Shown: positions 26,456-35,195 of the stretch, piece after piece | Position numbering within the stretch: the stretch's first letter is position 1 | Layout of the letters: each line of letters begins with the position of its first letter | Assembly (NCBI GenBank): GCA_958295645.1 | Contig: OY282361.1 | Span: 2,384,501 to 2,448,500 of the forward strand | Length of the DNA stretch: 64,000 nucleotides | Direction of reading: 5' to 3' | Source of the DNA: Longimicrobiales bacterium | GTDB lineage: Bacteria; Gemmatimonadota; Gemmatimonadetes; Longimicrobiales; Gaopeijiaceae | Program-made: the position numbers and the translations under genes | The notes under the pieces: generated by a model | What the model saw: the letters and a program-made list of their open reading frames with translations, nothing else | Database searches by the model: none | What the model was told of the DNA's origin: nothing

Positions 26456-27103
26456 ATGAAGAGACGCAGAACCACCGCCGCCGCGCTGGCCGCCGCAGCC
26501 CTCGCGCTCGTGCCGACCTCGGCGTTCGCCCAGGCCGGGCACAATCACATCAAGCACGTCGCGGAGAGCTTCCGCGGCACGCCCAACGAGGCGGGCCTGC
26601 TCGCCACCGCCGTCGTCGAAGCCGAGATCGCGCGTCAGCACGCGCGCTTGGCCGCCGGCGAGGAAGAGTTGGCTGCCATCCAGCGGCATGTCGGCCACGT
26701 CGTGCACGCTGTGCGGCCCGCGGAAGGCGAGAGAGGCCCCGGCCAGGGCTACGGCCTCCTGCGCGCCGCCGAAGGCGTGGTTGCGCACGTCGGCATGGCC
26801 GCCGAAGCAGAGGGCGCCTCCGGCCCGCTCAAGAGGCACGCCGAGCACGTCATGGCCGCGACGCGGAACGTCGTAGCCTGGGCCGAGAACGTGCTGGAGA
26901 AGGCCGAGGCGGTCGCAACCGCAACCGACGCCGACGCCGCGCACGGGCTGGCGGAGGAGATCGTCGCCGCTCTGGACGCGGTCGTCGAGGGCACCGACGC
27001 CGACGGCAACGGGACCGTCTCGTGGGGCGAAGGCGAAGGCGGCCTAACCCAGGCGATTGACCATCTCGAGCTCCTCATGAAGGCGGAGGGCATCGGCGGC
27101 TAG
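26456..27103 (+). CDS. secreted helical protein with one EF-hand-like loop
   Basis: A 215-residue exported protein. The signal peptide RRRTTAAALAAAALALVPTSAFA is followed by a His-rich start (AGHNHIKHVAESF) and long helices. A loop DADGNGTVSWGE near the C-terminus fits the canonical calcium EF-hand (ligands at positions 1, 3, 5, 7, 9, 12). No family is recognised. Many histidines lie within helices (IQRHVGHVVHAV, KRHAEHVM), which could bind metal or haem, but there is no CxxCH. ATG at 26456 has AGGAGAGG just upstream. It sits within the qhp region and may be part of it. Confidence 0.7.
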   Translation: MKRRRTTAAALAAAALALVPTSAFAQAGHNHIKHVAESFRGTPNEAGLLATAVVEAEIARQHARLAAGEEELAAIQRHVGHVVHAVRPAEGERGPGQGYGLLRAAEGVVAHVGMAAEAEGASGPLKRHAEHVMAATRNVVAWAENVLEKAEAVATATDADAAHGLAEEIVAALDAVVEGTDADGNGTVSWGEGEGGLTQAIDHLELLMKAEGIGG

Positions 27104-27140
27104 CAAGGGCTGGGGTTGCCCGTCGCGCTGGCCGCCACAG

Positions 27141-27189
27141 GGCCCGGAAAAGCACGCCTCCGGCGCCGCCACAACTCGGTTTCCGGGCC
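27141..27189. terminator. hairpin between convergent genes
   Basis: GGCCCGGAAA (27141-27150) pairs perfectly with TTTCCGGGCC (27180-27189) across a 29-base loop. It lies between the ends of the EF-hand-like gene and the frameshifted propeller gene. The long loop lowers confidence. Confidence 0.45.
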
Positions 27190-27208
27190 TCGGGGGCCTA
27201 GGCTCAGT

Positions 27209-28490
27209 TCAGCCGCCGGAGATCGCCCGGGCCGATGCGGCCGCCCCGCTAGGAGAACAGGGCTCGCCCGATACGGGCCGAACCGGGCGCACGAAGATGT
27301 GCGTCCGAGTCGAGGTGGACACGCGGCGCGGCTTGCCGTCCACAATCCCCATCGCCGATTGCCTGCCCTCCAGGGTCACGACGCTGTCGCCGAACATCCC
27401 GACATAGCTCAGGCTAGACGGACGATTCCTGTCCGTCAACAGCGCGTAGCAACCCGTCGCCCGATCCACCACCGCCCCCGCCAGCCCGTGCACATTCGTC
27501 CTAATGACAAGCCGGCCGTCTTCGGCCAGGAACAGGTTTTCGTACCCGCGAAAGAAGTGCGACTCGCTGGAGTCCTGCGCGAGACGCCGGCCGCCGCCTG
27601 CGCCGCGCCTCGCCCCACAACGTGTTGTGGTTGTCGACATGGATGTCCTTGATGACGGACGGCAAGGGATTGTCGTCGGTTATGGACTCCCGCATTGGCT
27701 TGCTGTTCCCCAGCCATTGCCCCTCCAGCCTGCCTGCTCGAGACCCGTCCTCTCTCCATGCGTCAACGACGTAGCTTAGGTCGTGAGCAATGAAGACCGT
27801 GCCGTGGCGATCCGTCGCAAGGTGCATGCTCGAAATCTCCATCTGTTGCAACGGGTCGCCCAAGTCGTCGGAGGCGGCACCGATGGAGCCGACGATTGCG
27901 CCGTCGTCCAGCACCTGAATCGGATATCCTGCTTCGCGCTCCTCCATGAGCCACGAAGTGAAGGCATAGCGTTTCTCGGAAGCCAGCGACAGGTTCTCGC
28001 GAACTACCGATACCCTCGAGTTGGTCGGGTCGAGAACGTGAACATGGCCCGTAGAATCAACGTGGAATGGAGCGGCGTCGCGGAACTCGAATGGACCCTG
28101 TCCGCGCCTGCCCACCGCCACCGAATACGTCCCGCTCGGGTCAAAGATCAATATCTCGTCCCGCTGGCCCACCCAATACCGACCAAGACGATCGCGCACG
28201 GGCCGACCAGACGTGCCAACCGGCATGAACATCCCACGCCCCGTCTCGTCCGCTAGCTGGGCGGCCAGTTCAAGGCGAAACTGGCCGTTCCGTTGCCTGA
28301 TTTTCGGGATGGTGCAAGTTCCCTCGGCGAAAGATCCGGTTCCGACATTGGAAACGTCCGGCTGGCACGCCGCAACGCCGAGCAACGTCACTGCGACGGC
28401 CCACACGGCCAACGGACTTGAATGGCGATGCCGTCGGGCAACGTTCACATTGAAGAGTGGTCGCCGCCCAAGGAGGGCGAGCGTATTCAC
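27209..28490 (-). pseudogene. frameshifted beta-propeller lipoprotein
   Basis: Reads as one propeller protein split by a frameshift near 27590-27640. The first part (from GTG 28490) has a lipobox (LLGVAAC), then DRLGRYWVGQRDEILIFD, YSVAVGRRGQGPFEFRDAAP and more blades. It breaks after VDNHNTLWGEARR. The second part continues with ESHFFRGYENLFLAEDGRL and AGAVVDRATGCYALLTD, the typical C-terminal blades. The shift falls in a run of GC-rich repeats (CGGCGCAGGCGGCGGCCGGCG), so a sequencing error is possible. Its start is six bases after the qhpG stop, so it probably shares that transcript. Confidence 0.7.
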
Positions 28491-28496
28491 TGCGGA

Positions 28497-30224
28497 TCAG
28501 CCCGCCGGGCCGTCCTCCAGCCGAAGCGCTCCGTCCGCGACGAGAATCGAGACGACGGCGAGGACATCCGCCATTTCCACTCGCGGAGCCCCGCGGGGGT
28601 CAGCCCAACCCACATAGCGCTCGTAGAGTTGGCCCGGGTCGATGCCGGGGGCCGCCATTCGCGCCAACTGAAGCACGTCGACGCCCCGCAGGTACCGGAC
28701 GCCCTTCGGGAATCGTGGCGCGAGCAACGCCCGGGCCATGCGGATCCGGTTGCCGTCCACGACCGGCGCTCGCGTCTCCCGCAACGTTCCGGGCCGCAAC
28801 CGTCCGGTTCCCGCTCGAAGGGCGCGAAACGCCGACTGGACTTCTTCGTCGCGCAATACGTCGGCATCTCGCGTCCAACCCTCCAGCGACTCCCCGTCTT
28901 CGCTGGCTAGCCAAGCTGCCCGGCGCCGCCAGAAGCCGCGCTCCGACCCGTCGCCGACCGCGTCCACCTCAACCGCCAGAGCCTTGCGAAGACTCGCGTA
29001 CATCTCGCGTTCGCGTTCGCGGTAGAAGTCCACGGCCACCGATTCGAGCGCCGGGCTCTCGAGCGCCGTGTTGACCGCCACCGCCGCCAGCCACCCCGAA
29101 GCAAGCGCTTTCTTCACCCCAAACGACGACATCGGATCGGCGAAGGAGCCAGCGTCGCCCACGAAGAGCGCCCGCTCGGACGCGAAGCTCGAAGAGGCGT
29201 ACATCGAAGCCGCCACAGCCCACGCCCCCCCGTCCGGCCGCGCCTGCTCCACGACGGAGCGAATCAGCGACGTCTCCGCCACCCGCCTGTCGAACGCCTC
29301 GTCAAGGCCGTCCCCTGACCGGCCGGCGACCGCGATCAGCTCCGGATCGAGCATGACGGCCACGTGGCGGCGGCGCCTGCTCGCCGGCACCGACCAAGCC
29401 CAGCCCACACCGAAGCTCTCCACGAGCGCGTGGCCGGCGTCCACGCCATCCCAACCGTCGGCGCTGCTGTAACGGCGCACGATCGCAAGCGTCGGCGCCT
29501 CCGTCTCCGCCACGCGACCGCGACGCGCCAGCACCCCGGCCCTGCCCGTGCAGTCCAGCGCCCACGGCGCCTCAAGCGCGATCCGGCCTGCGCCGCCAGT
29601 GGCACCCGGACGGACGTCCACCGCGACCCGCCATCCCTCCCCTCCAAGCGCCGCCTTCCGCACCACGCCCTCCACCACCCGCGCCCCGGCCGCCGACACC
29701 GCTTCCCGAAGCAACCCGTCGAAGCGCGACCGCAAGACGTGGAACCCCACGGCCCCGTCCGCGAATCCGTCGCTCCGCCGCTGCCCGTGCCAGAGCGCCG
29801 TGTTTCCGGTGTTGGCCTGGAACCCCGCCGCGTCCACCGCCGGCAGAAACCCGGTCGCAGCCAGCACTGGGCGAGTGCTGGGCGGCAACGACTCCGCCAG
29901 GGAACGATCCTCCCTCGCGACCCCCAGCGACCGTTCCACCATCGCAACCCGCCGACCCCATCTCGCCAGCAACGCGGCGGCCGCGCACCCCGCCGGCCCC
30001 CCGCCCAGGATCACGACGTCGACGGCGGTCGCCCCCGCGGCATCTCGTTCGCGGCTACGAGCCAGCGCACCGGGTTGGCCGAACTCGCCACGCTGGCGGC
30101 CCGGCCGAGCCGCCCGTCCCCGGCAGCGAGGGAGGGCGAACCGTTTGCCGACATCGGGGTCACTCCGCTGAACGAGGGGCTCGTGGATGCGGGAACGAAT
30201 CGGGCTGGCGACCGGCACCGGCAC
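28497..30224 (-). CDS. qhpG: FAD-dependent monooxygenase, probable QhpG
   Basis: Flavoprotein of the group that includes tryptophan halogenase-like and QhpG monooxygenases. The dinucleotide-binding motif VVILGGGPAGCAAAALLARWG starts near residue 68, and the second FAD motif is FVGDAGSFADPMSSFGVKKA. The substrate half includes SLPPSTRPVLAATG and TGNTALWHGQ. In Paracoccus QhpG hydroxylates the cross-linked QhpC tryptophan during cofactor formation. The qhp cluster here otherwise lacks this gene, which supports the assignment. The first 65 residues from the GTG at 30224 are arginine-rich and probably not translated. A start just before VILGGG (GTG 30014) is possible but has no ribosome-binding site. 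Confidence 0.7.
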   Translation of the reverse strand: MPVPVASPIRSRIHEPLVQRSDPDVGKRFALPRCRGRAARPGRQRGEFGQPGALARSRERDAAGATAVDVVILGGGPAGCAAAALLARWGRRVAMVERSLGVAREDRSLAESLPPSTRPVLAATGFLPAVDAAGFQANTGNTALWHGQRRSDGFADGAVGFHVLRSRFDGLLREAVSAAGARVVEGVVRKAALGGEGWRVAVDVRPGATGGAGRIALEAPWALDCTGRAGVLARRGRVAETEAPTLAIVRRYSSADGWDGVDAGHALVESFGVGWAWSVPASRRRRHVAVMLDPELIAVAGRSGDGLDEAFDRRVAETSLIRSVVEQARPDGGAWAVAASMYASSSFASERALFVGDAGSFADPMSSFGVKKALASGWLAAVAVNTALESPALESVAVDFYREREREMYASLRKALAVEVDAVGDGSERGFWRRRAAWLASEDGESLEGWTRDADVLRDEEVQSAFRALRAGTGRLRPGTLRETRAPVVDGNRIRMARALLAPRFPKGVRYLRGVDVLQLARMAAPGIDPGQLYERYVGWADPRGAPRVEMADVLAVVSILVADGALRLEDGPAG

Positions 30225-30793
30225 CGTAACAGATCAGTGGACGGGCGGGCGTCGCAGGGTCAAATTGCGGGTTTCGCCCGCCGCTAGCAACGCTCCATCG
30301 CGGCTTCCGCGTGCCGAGCCGGGCGTCCGCCGCGGCCGTCACGCCAGCCCGAAGGTGTTCGTCCCGCCATTGCTTGCCAAAGACGGCTTGTGCGGCAGCG
30401 CGGGCCAGCCTCGGCGGCTACGTGCGCGGAGGGCCCCGTGGTGGACGGCCGCCAGTGGGTGGCGATGAGCCGCCCCCCAGGGGAAGTGTGGGACGACATG
30501 CCCACCAAGCACATGCAAACTACTTGACGGAGCACGTGCGGCGTCTATGGAACGAGACGTGAGGTTCCATGTCGCTTTGACGGCCAATGCCGACTCGGCA
30601 GCCCGAGCCTCCACGGGCGCCGGCAGGCTTCGGACGGGCCACGAAGGTAGCCTCTCACGACTTGGCGCCGGAGTCGCGCGGGCGGCACTTGCGCCGCCGC
30701 GAGTGGTCGCCGATTCTGTCCGTTCCCGGTTGCCGACCCTTCCGCTCCCGTGTTTCCTAGCACCCCAAACCCATCCGTGACTCCGCCGCCGTC
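30225..30793. other. gap without a recognisable gene
   Basis: About 570 bases between the qhpG side and the GHKL-ATPase module. Short frames on both strands (for example 30311-30562 and 30545-30763) have no conserved-looking sequence, domain or good start. No tRNA, repeat or attachment site is seen. It may be eroded sequence at the edge of the acquired module. Confidence 0.45.
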
Positions 30794-32767
30794 GTGAGTT
30801 CGCTTTTGCCCACCACTGCCCAGAGCGCCCCTCGCTGGCGCTTCCGGGTCATGTCACCGTCGGAGATCAACGAGAACCCGGTGCAGGGCGAGTTCTTCAG
30901 TTCCGACCTGCCCAAGCGCTTCGTCAGGGAGTCGATCCAGAACTCTTTGGACGCCAAGGCGGGTGAGGCCCCGGTGCGGGTTCGCTTCGCGATCAGTGGC
31001 GCCGAGGGCGCCCTGGCACCGGAACGAGCGGCTCGTTACCTAGCGGGCTTGCAACTGCACTTCCACGCAGTAATGGACGCCGAGAATCGCTCCGGTGGGA
31101 ACAAGGGCGAGCTGGCAGGGCGAAAGAGGCTCTTCAACGCTCCGATGCCTTTCCTCGTCGTAGAGGACTTCGGCACGACGGGTCTGCGCGGCGACGTGCG
31201 CGCAAACGAGCCGCAGGCCAAAGGCAACGACTTCTGGGGCTTGTTCCGAAGCGTGGGCATCTCGCCGAAGGGTAAGGAAGCGGGCGGCTCGTGGGGACTC
31301 GGCAAGTGGGTGTTCCCGGACGCTTCCAAGCTGAACGCGTTCATCGGCGTGACCCGGCGCCAAGACGACGACCAGATGCTCCTCATGGGCCAAGCGATGC
31401 TCAAGCTGCACAAGCTGGGCGACAAGAAGCACGCCCACTACGGGTACTTCGCCGCCGCCTCGGACGACGCCGAGGATACATGGCTTCCGATGCCAGCGAC
31501 TTCCGACGGCCCCCAAGCCCCATTCGTGAGGCAAGCAGTGGCCGACTTCGCGCTACGAGACCGAAGGCAGGCGGGAACGTCTGTCGTGGTGCTGCACCCC
31601 GGAGACGAGCTAACGGATCCGGACAAGTTGGCCTGGGCCGTCGTCACGCAGTACTTCTGGCCGATCGTGGCAGGCGATTTGGTGGCCGAGATCGTTGCGC
31701 CGGGCGGGGCGGTCCGGACAATCGAGGCCGCGACGGTCGCCCGCGAGGTCCACAACTGCGGCGATGCCTCCGCCGACTCCGGCGAGGAGGCCGCCGGGCC
31801 CATGGCGCGAGCAATCGAGTTGGCAGCGTGGGGCACCGGCAACCCAGAGACGGTGGACGCAATGGCCAATCGCAAGAAGGAGGCTGTCTCGGCGCACGAT
31901 CTGCGCGACCTCCGCGAGCGATACGAGCGAGGGGAACGTCTTGCCTTCAAGGTCAGGACCCAGGTGGGCGGGGTGCTGGCTCCCTTCGAGGTCTTCCTCG
32001 AGAAGGACGACACCTTGTCGAAGGGACACGACTACTATGTGCGCGGCCACCTGCACATTCCCGGGATGGACTTCATCCACGCCTACCAAGCGCGCGCCCT
32101 GACGTTCGTGAGCAATCGCTCCCTCCTCGGCCACTTGCTGCGCGATTCGGAGGGGCCTGCTCACGACAAGTGGAACGCTTCTGCGCACAGGCTCAAGGAG
32201 GGAGGCTGGCCCGCTGCGGCCGAGCGCGTGCGCGAAGCACAGCGCGCTGCCGAGCGGATCCTACGTCTGTTGGCCGTCCACCCCGAGGAGAAGCAACGGG
32301 ACGCGCTGGCGGACTTGTTCCCGTCGAAGCCCGCGGGACGCAACGGCAGGTCCAGCAACGGCTCGACAGGCGACCAGCCGCCGCCCAGGCCTGTCGATCC
32401 CAAGCCCACGCTTCGCGTCCGGCACGTTCCGGGCGGGATCATCGTGACGGCCGATCCCGACGACGGCCTCGCCGACACCGCATGGATCGTGCGGATGGCG
32501 TACGACTTGGCTCGCGGAACAGCCCGCACGGCGTTCTCGCGCTTCGCGAGCGGCGTCAAGGCCGGGTGTCCCGACTTCTCGCTGCGCGACGGTCGTCTTT
32601 CGGTCGAGCACGACGGCTGTTCGGTCGACGTCATCGCCGACAACGAGTTGCGAGTCGCAACGACCGAGGCGGCAATGTCCCTGGCAGTGACAGGCTTTGA
32701 CGAGCGGGACCTGTTGGTGGAAATCTCACCGGTCGTAGGCCGAGCGGAGGAGGGCGAAGAGACGTGA
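30794..32767 (+). CDS. GHKL (Hsp90/MutL-type) ATPase of a three-gene module
   Basis: ATPase of 657 residues. The Bergerat-fold motifs are in the N-terminal third: N-box RESIQNSLDAKA (E46, N50, D53), G1 motif VVEDFGTTGL (D125) and G2 motif GGSWGLGKW (164-172). The middle part (RTQVGGVLAPFEVFLEKDD, GHDYYVRGHLHIPGMDF) is beta-rich, and a helical section and a last beta-sandwich follow. It is not histidine kinase, gyrase or MutL by overall layout. Its stop overlaps the next gene's GTG by four bases. Such ATPases occur in phage-defence modules, so a role in sensing or effector control is possible. GTG 30794 or ATG 30851 could be the start. Confidence 0.75.
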   Translation: MSSLLPTTAQSAPRWRFRVMSPSEINENPVQGEFFSSDLPKRFVRESIQNSLDAKAGEAPVRVRFAISGAEGALAPERAARYLAGLQLHFHAVMDAENRSGGNKGELAGRKRLFNAPMPFLVVEDFGTTGLRGDVRANEPQAKGNDFWGLFRSVGISPKGKEAGGSWGLGKWVFPDASKLNAFIGVTRRQDDDQMLLMGQAMLKLHKLGDKKHAHYGYFAAASDDAEDTWLPMPATSDGPQAPFVRQAVADFALRDRRQAGTSVVVLHPGDELTDPDKLAWAVVTQYFWPIVAGDLVAEIVAPGGAVRTIEAATVAREVHNCGDASADSGEEAAGPMARAIELAAWGTGNPETVDAMANRKKEAVSAHDLRDLRERYERGERLAFKVRTQVGGVLAPFEVFLEKDDTLSKGHDYYVRGHLHIPGMDFIHAYQARALTFVSNRSLLGHLLRDSEGPAHDKWNASAHRLKEGGWPAAAERVREAQRAAERILRLLAVHPEEKQRDALADLFPSKPAGRNGRSSNGSTGDQPPPRPVDPKPTLRVRHVPGGIIVTADPDDGLADTAWIVRMAYDLARGTARTAFSRFASGVKAGCPDFSLRDGRLSVEHDGCSVDVIADNELRVATTEAAMSLAVTGFDERDLLVEISPVVGRAEEGEET

Positions 32768-33540
32768 TCCGCCACTTCAACAGCACGGGACGCCGGAAAA
32801 TCCAACGTTCCCACGCGATCGTCGGGCTCCGGCGGCTGAGGCCGAGCGGTGTACAGGGGGATTCCAGCCACTGCTTCGACTTGAAGCTGGATATTTCCGG
32901 TTACGGGTTTCCCTCCAACGCCTGCGTCCGCGTGGAAGCTTGGCGCGGCAACGCCGTGCAACGCTGGGATTGGGGCACCGTCGGTCGCCTGGTGGCACCG
33001 GCAGAAGCGGACCGGATCCTTCGCGATGTGCCGGAGACGTGCCGGTTCCGCGTCGCTGTAGTAGAGGCGGGCCAGTCCGGGCTCCTGCTTGGCCTTGCCG
33101 ACAAGCTCGTGCCCCGGAGGCCTGTGGAGTCCCTCTTGCCGTTGGTGGTAACAGATCTGGGAAGTCAGATCTGGCGGATGGAGTTCGGAGAGGGCGACGA
33201 TATCGCGGAACTCCAGGTAAACAGCCGGATAGCGGGGATGAGCGACGTTGTCCGCAACGACTCCGCTTTTCGGGCACTGGTGATGCCCCAAGTGTTGCGT
33301 TCCGTGCTGGAGCGGGGCCTACTGGTACGGCGGGAGACGCCCGACGACATCGAAAGTCCGTGGAGGCCTTGGTTCGACTTGGCGGAAGACGTTCTGCCGA
33401 GCCGGCCGGCGCCCGTCTTGGAGCCCGATGCCCAGGACGACGAGGTTGCGCGCGCGGATCGGTGGATCGACGGGGTGGTGGCGGCATTCTCGGAGAAGCG
33501 CGTCAAGGCCGTGGATCTGTATGGGAGAAGAACGCGATGA
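32764..33540 (+). CDS. unrecognised protein, second gene of the GHKL module
   Basis: A 258-residue protein without a known domain. It begins with the distinctive IRHFNSTGRRKIQRSHAIVGL. A beta-rich half follows (HCFDLKLDISGYGFP, ACVRVEAWRGN) and the C-terminal half is helical (SDVVRNDSAFRALVMPQVLR). It has no signal peptide or membrane span. The start GTG overlaps the ATPase stop (GTGA), and its own stop overlaps the third gene's ATG (ATGA), so all three are probably made in fixed ratio. It may be the adaptor or nucleic-acid-binding partner of the ATPase; that is inference. Confidence 0.65.
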   Translation: MIRHFNSTGRRKIQRSHAIVGLRRLRPSGVQGDSSHCFDLKLDISGYGFPSNACVRVEAWRGNAVQRWDWGTVGRLVAPAEADRILRDVPETCRFRVAVVEAGQSGLLLGLADKLVPRRPVESLLPLVVTDLGSQIWRMEFGEGDDIAELQVNSRIAGMSDVVRNDSAFRALVMPQVLRSVLERGLLVRRETPDDIESPWRPWFDLAEDVLPSRPAPVLEPDAQDDEVARADRWIDGVVAAFSEKRVKAVDLYGRRTR

Positions 33541-34298
33541 CATTGGACCACGAGGAGTTCGCCGAGCGCGAAGTCCTGGCGAGAGAGTTCACGGCGCGCG
33601 GAATCGAGCGCGCCCTGTACTTCCTCGCGGACGTTCGCGCTAGTCCAGCGGGGCCGTGGGCACCGCCACACGCGCTCCTCTTCGGCGCCCGGAACAGCCG
33701 CCCGCTTCCCAACGCGCCCGCGCTGGCGCAACGCCGGTTCGCGACGCGACGCGAGGTGGGCGCGTACCTGTCGCCCAGGTTGATGCCGATCCGGCGCCAG
33801 ATCATGGACCGCGCGTCGTTCTGGTCGTGGCTCGGCATCTTTTACTTCAAGGGGACGGTGCGAGTGGTGGACGGCGCGGCCAAGCTGTCGCCGTCGGACG
33901 GGACGTTCGTGATCGATCCCGACAATCCAGATTCCCGAAGGGGCATGCACCGTCACTATCTGCGGGACGCTTGGCGCCTGTTCGAGGCGCACGGAGAAGA
34001 AGCGGCGTTCCTGCTGGACCAAGCCCCTGCTTCACGGGGCGCCATCGCAGCCCGCGTCCTTAATTCGCAGCGCATCTTCAGCTCAACCGGGCTCGTGCCC
34101 TTGATTCTTCGCTTGTACACGAGGCGCGGTCGGCAGAAGCCTGGATTCCAGATGAGATCCGGCGGGATCGAGCACTTGGCCCGCGTCCTTGGTCAGCTCG
34201 AGCGCACGCATGACGTCTACCACATGTCCCCGGAAGCCTTAATCCGCATCTTGCCGCCCGACTTCGATCCTTGGGTGGAGGCCAGTGCCCAATCCTGA
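33537..34298 (+). CDS. unrecognised protein, third gene of the GHKL module
   Basis: A 253-residue soluble protein. The most distinctive part is YLSPRLMPIRRQIMDRASFW followed by SWLGIFYFKGTVR, then MHRHYLRDAWRLFEAHGEEAAFLLD. I associate this style with uncharacterised DUF families in restriction and defence islands (possibly DUF6339), but I cannot confirm it. No catalytic motif is obvious. ATG at 33537 sits in an ATGA overlap with the previous gene. The DinB gene converges 44 bases beyond its stop. Confidence 0.65.
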   Translation: MTLDHEEFAEREVLAREFTARGIERALYFLADVRASPAGPWAPPHALLFGARNSRPLPNAPALAQRRFATRREVGAYLSPRLMPIRRQIMDRASFWSWLGIFYFKGTVRVVDGAAKLSPSDGTFVIDPDNPDSRRGMHRHYLRDAWRLFEAHGEEAAFLLDQAPASRGAIAARVLNSQRIFSSTGLVPLILRLYTRRGRQKPGFQMRSGGIEHLARVLGQLERTHDVYHMSPEALIRILPPDFDPWVEASAQS

Positions 34299-34342
34299 CA
34301 GGCGACCCTTGGAAATTTCCCGGAGACGAGGTGCGCAAGGAG

Positions 34343-34870
34343 CTACAAATACCGCTTCGCCATCACCCCCCTGTGATGCACCGAGTGTCCCGCCACGATC
34401 CAAGCCAGCGCCCGCACGGTGAACTCGCAGCCGCTCGCCACGCCCTTCCGGCCCCAGACGTCCGCCCCGAAGCCCTCGAACAGCAGAATCGTCGCCCGCC
34501 GCACCGCCTGGAACTCGGCTGCCAGCCCCGCCAACGGGCGCTCGTCCGCCCCCGAACGCGCCGCGTACTCGTTCTCGTCGAACGACGGATACGGCCCCGC
34601 GTCCCTCCGCGCGAAGGCCAGCGCGCGCGCGCCGAACATCCGCTCCGCGTCCGTCACGTGGCCCACCACCTCGCGCAACGACCACTTGCCCGGCGCATAC
34701 CGCCGCCCTTCGCGCTCCGCCGGCACGCCGTCCAGCAACCGCGCCCACTCCACCGCATCATCCTCCAGCATCTCGCCGAGCGGGCTGCCCGTCCTCCCCG
34801 CCACCGCCAGATACGGACGATAGAACGCCGCACACTCGTCCGGCTTGGGCATCTCCGGCCATTTCGTCAC
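34343..34870 (-). CDS. DinB-family protein
   Basis: A 175-residue four-helix-bundle protein of the DinB/YfiT group, often metal-dependent thiol transferases or stress proteins. Conserved features are YAPGKWSLREVVGHVTDAERM with its metal-binding histidine, DENEYAARSG, and the C-terminal IVAGHSVHHRGVM with the last histidine ligands. GTG at 34870 is the start because GGAGG lies eight bases before it. The enzyme's substrate is unknown. It separates the GHKL module from the two tRNA genes. Confidence 0.85.
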   Translation of the reverse strand: MTKWPEMPKPDECAAFYRPYLAVAGRTGSPLGEMLEDDAVEWARLLDGVPAEREGRRYAPGKWSLREVVGHVTDAERMFGARALAFARRDAGPYPSFDENEYAARSGADERPLAGLAAEFQAVRRATILLFEGFGADVWGRKGVASGCEFTVRALAWIVAGHSVHHRGVMAKRYL

Positions 34871-34988
34871 CTTGCGGGCCTCCTTCCTTGATGCTCGGCT
34901 TGACCGCTCGCGGCACTTGAGCGCTCGCGGCACATCCCGTAAGTTACAGGTTCTTCCGCGCCGCGGTCGGCAGATCGGCCGCCCGCCA

Positions 34989-35061
34989 GCCCCCATCGTC
35001 TAGTGGCCTAGGATACCTGGTTCTCAGCCAGGAGACCGGGGTTCGATTCCCCGTGGGGGTA
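34989..35061 (+). tRNA. tRNA-Glu (anticodon CTC)
   Basis: Full cloverleaf of 73 bases. The acceptor arms are GCCCCCA and TGGGGGT, the anticodon stem CCTGG/CCAGG encloses TTCTCAG, and the T-arm is GGGGTTCGATTCCCC. CTC reads GAG. CCA is not encoded. A second tRNA starts seven bases later, so the two are probably one transcript. Confidence 0.93.
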
Positions 35062-35067
35062 CTTTCG

Positions 35068-35140
35068 GGTCGCTTAGCTCAGTTGGTAGAGCACTACGCT
35101 CACATCGTAGGGGTCGCTGGTTCGAGTCCAGCAGCGACCA
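35068..35140 (+). tRNA. tRNA-Val (anticodon CAC)
   Basis: Full cloverleaf of 73 bases. Acceptor arms GGTCGCT and AGCGACC, D-arm GCTCAGTTGGTAGAGC, anticodon stem CTACG/CGTAG around CTCACAT, T-arm CTGGTTCGAGTCCAG. CAC reads GTG. CCA is not encoded. No duplicated 3' end that would mark an integrated element is seen nearby. Confidence 0.93.
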
Positions 35141-35195
35141 TGGCGCGCTCTTGACGCGCCCCGCCCGAAGCGTCTTGCGCCAAGGAGCGTCCGTC

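Noticed and set aside
30794-32767. Histidine kinase or gyrase B reading of the GHKL gene
   Set aside because: No dimerisation His box, no receiver gene, and no TOPRIM or transducer region; only the ATPase fold is shared.
34989-35140. tRNA pair as an integration site for a mobile island
   Set aside because: No integrase, no duplicated tRNA 3' end and no change of gene type on the 3' side.
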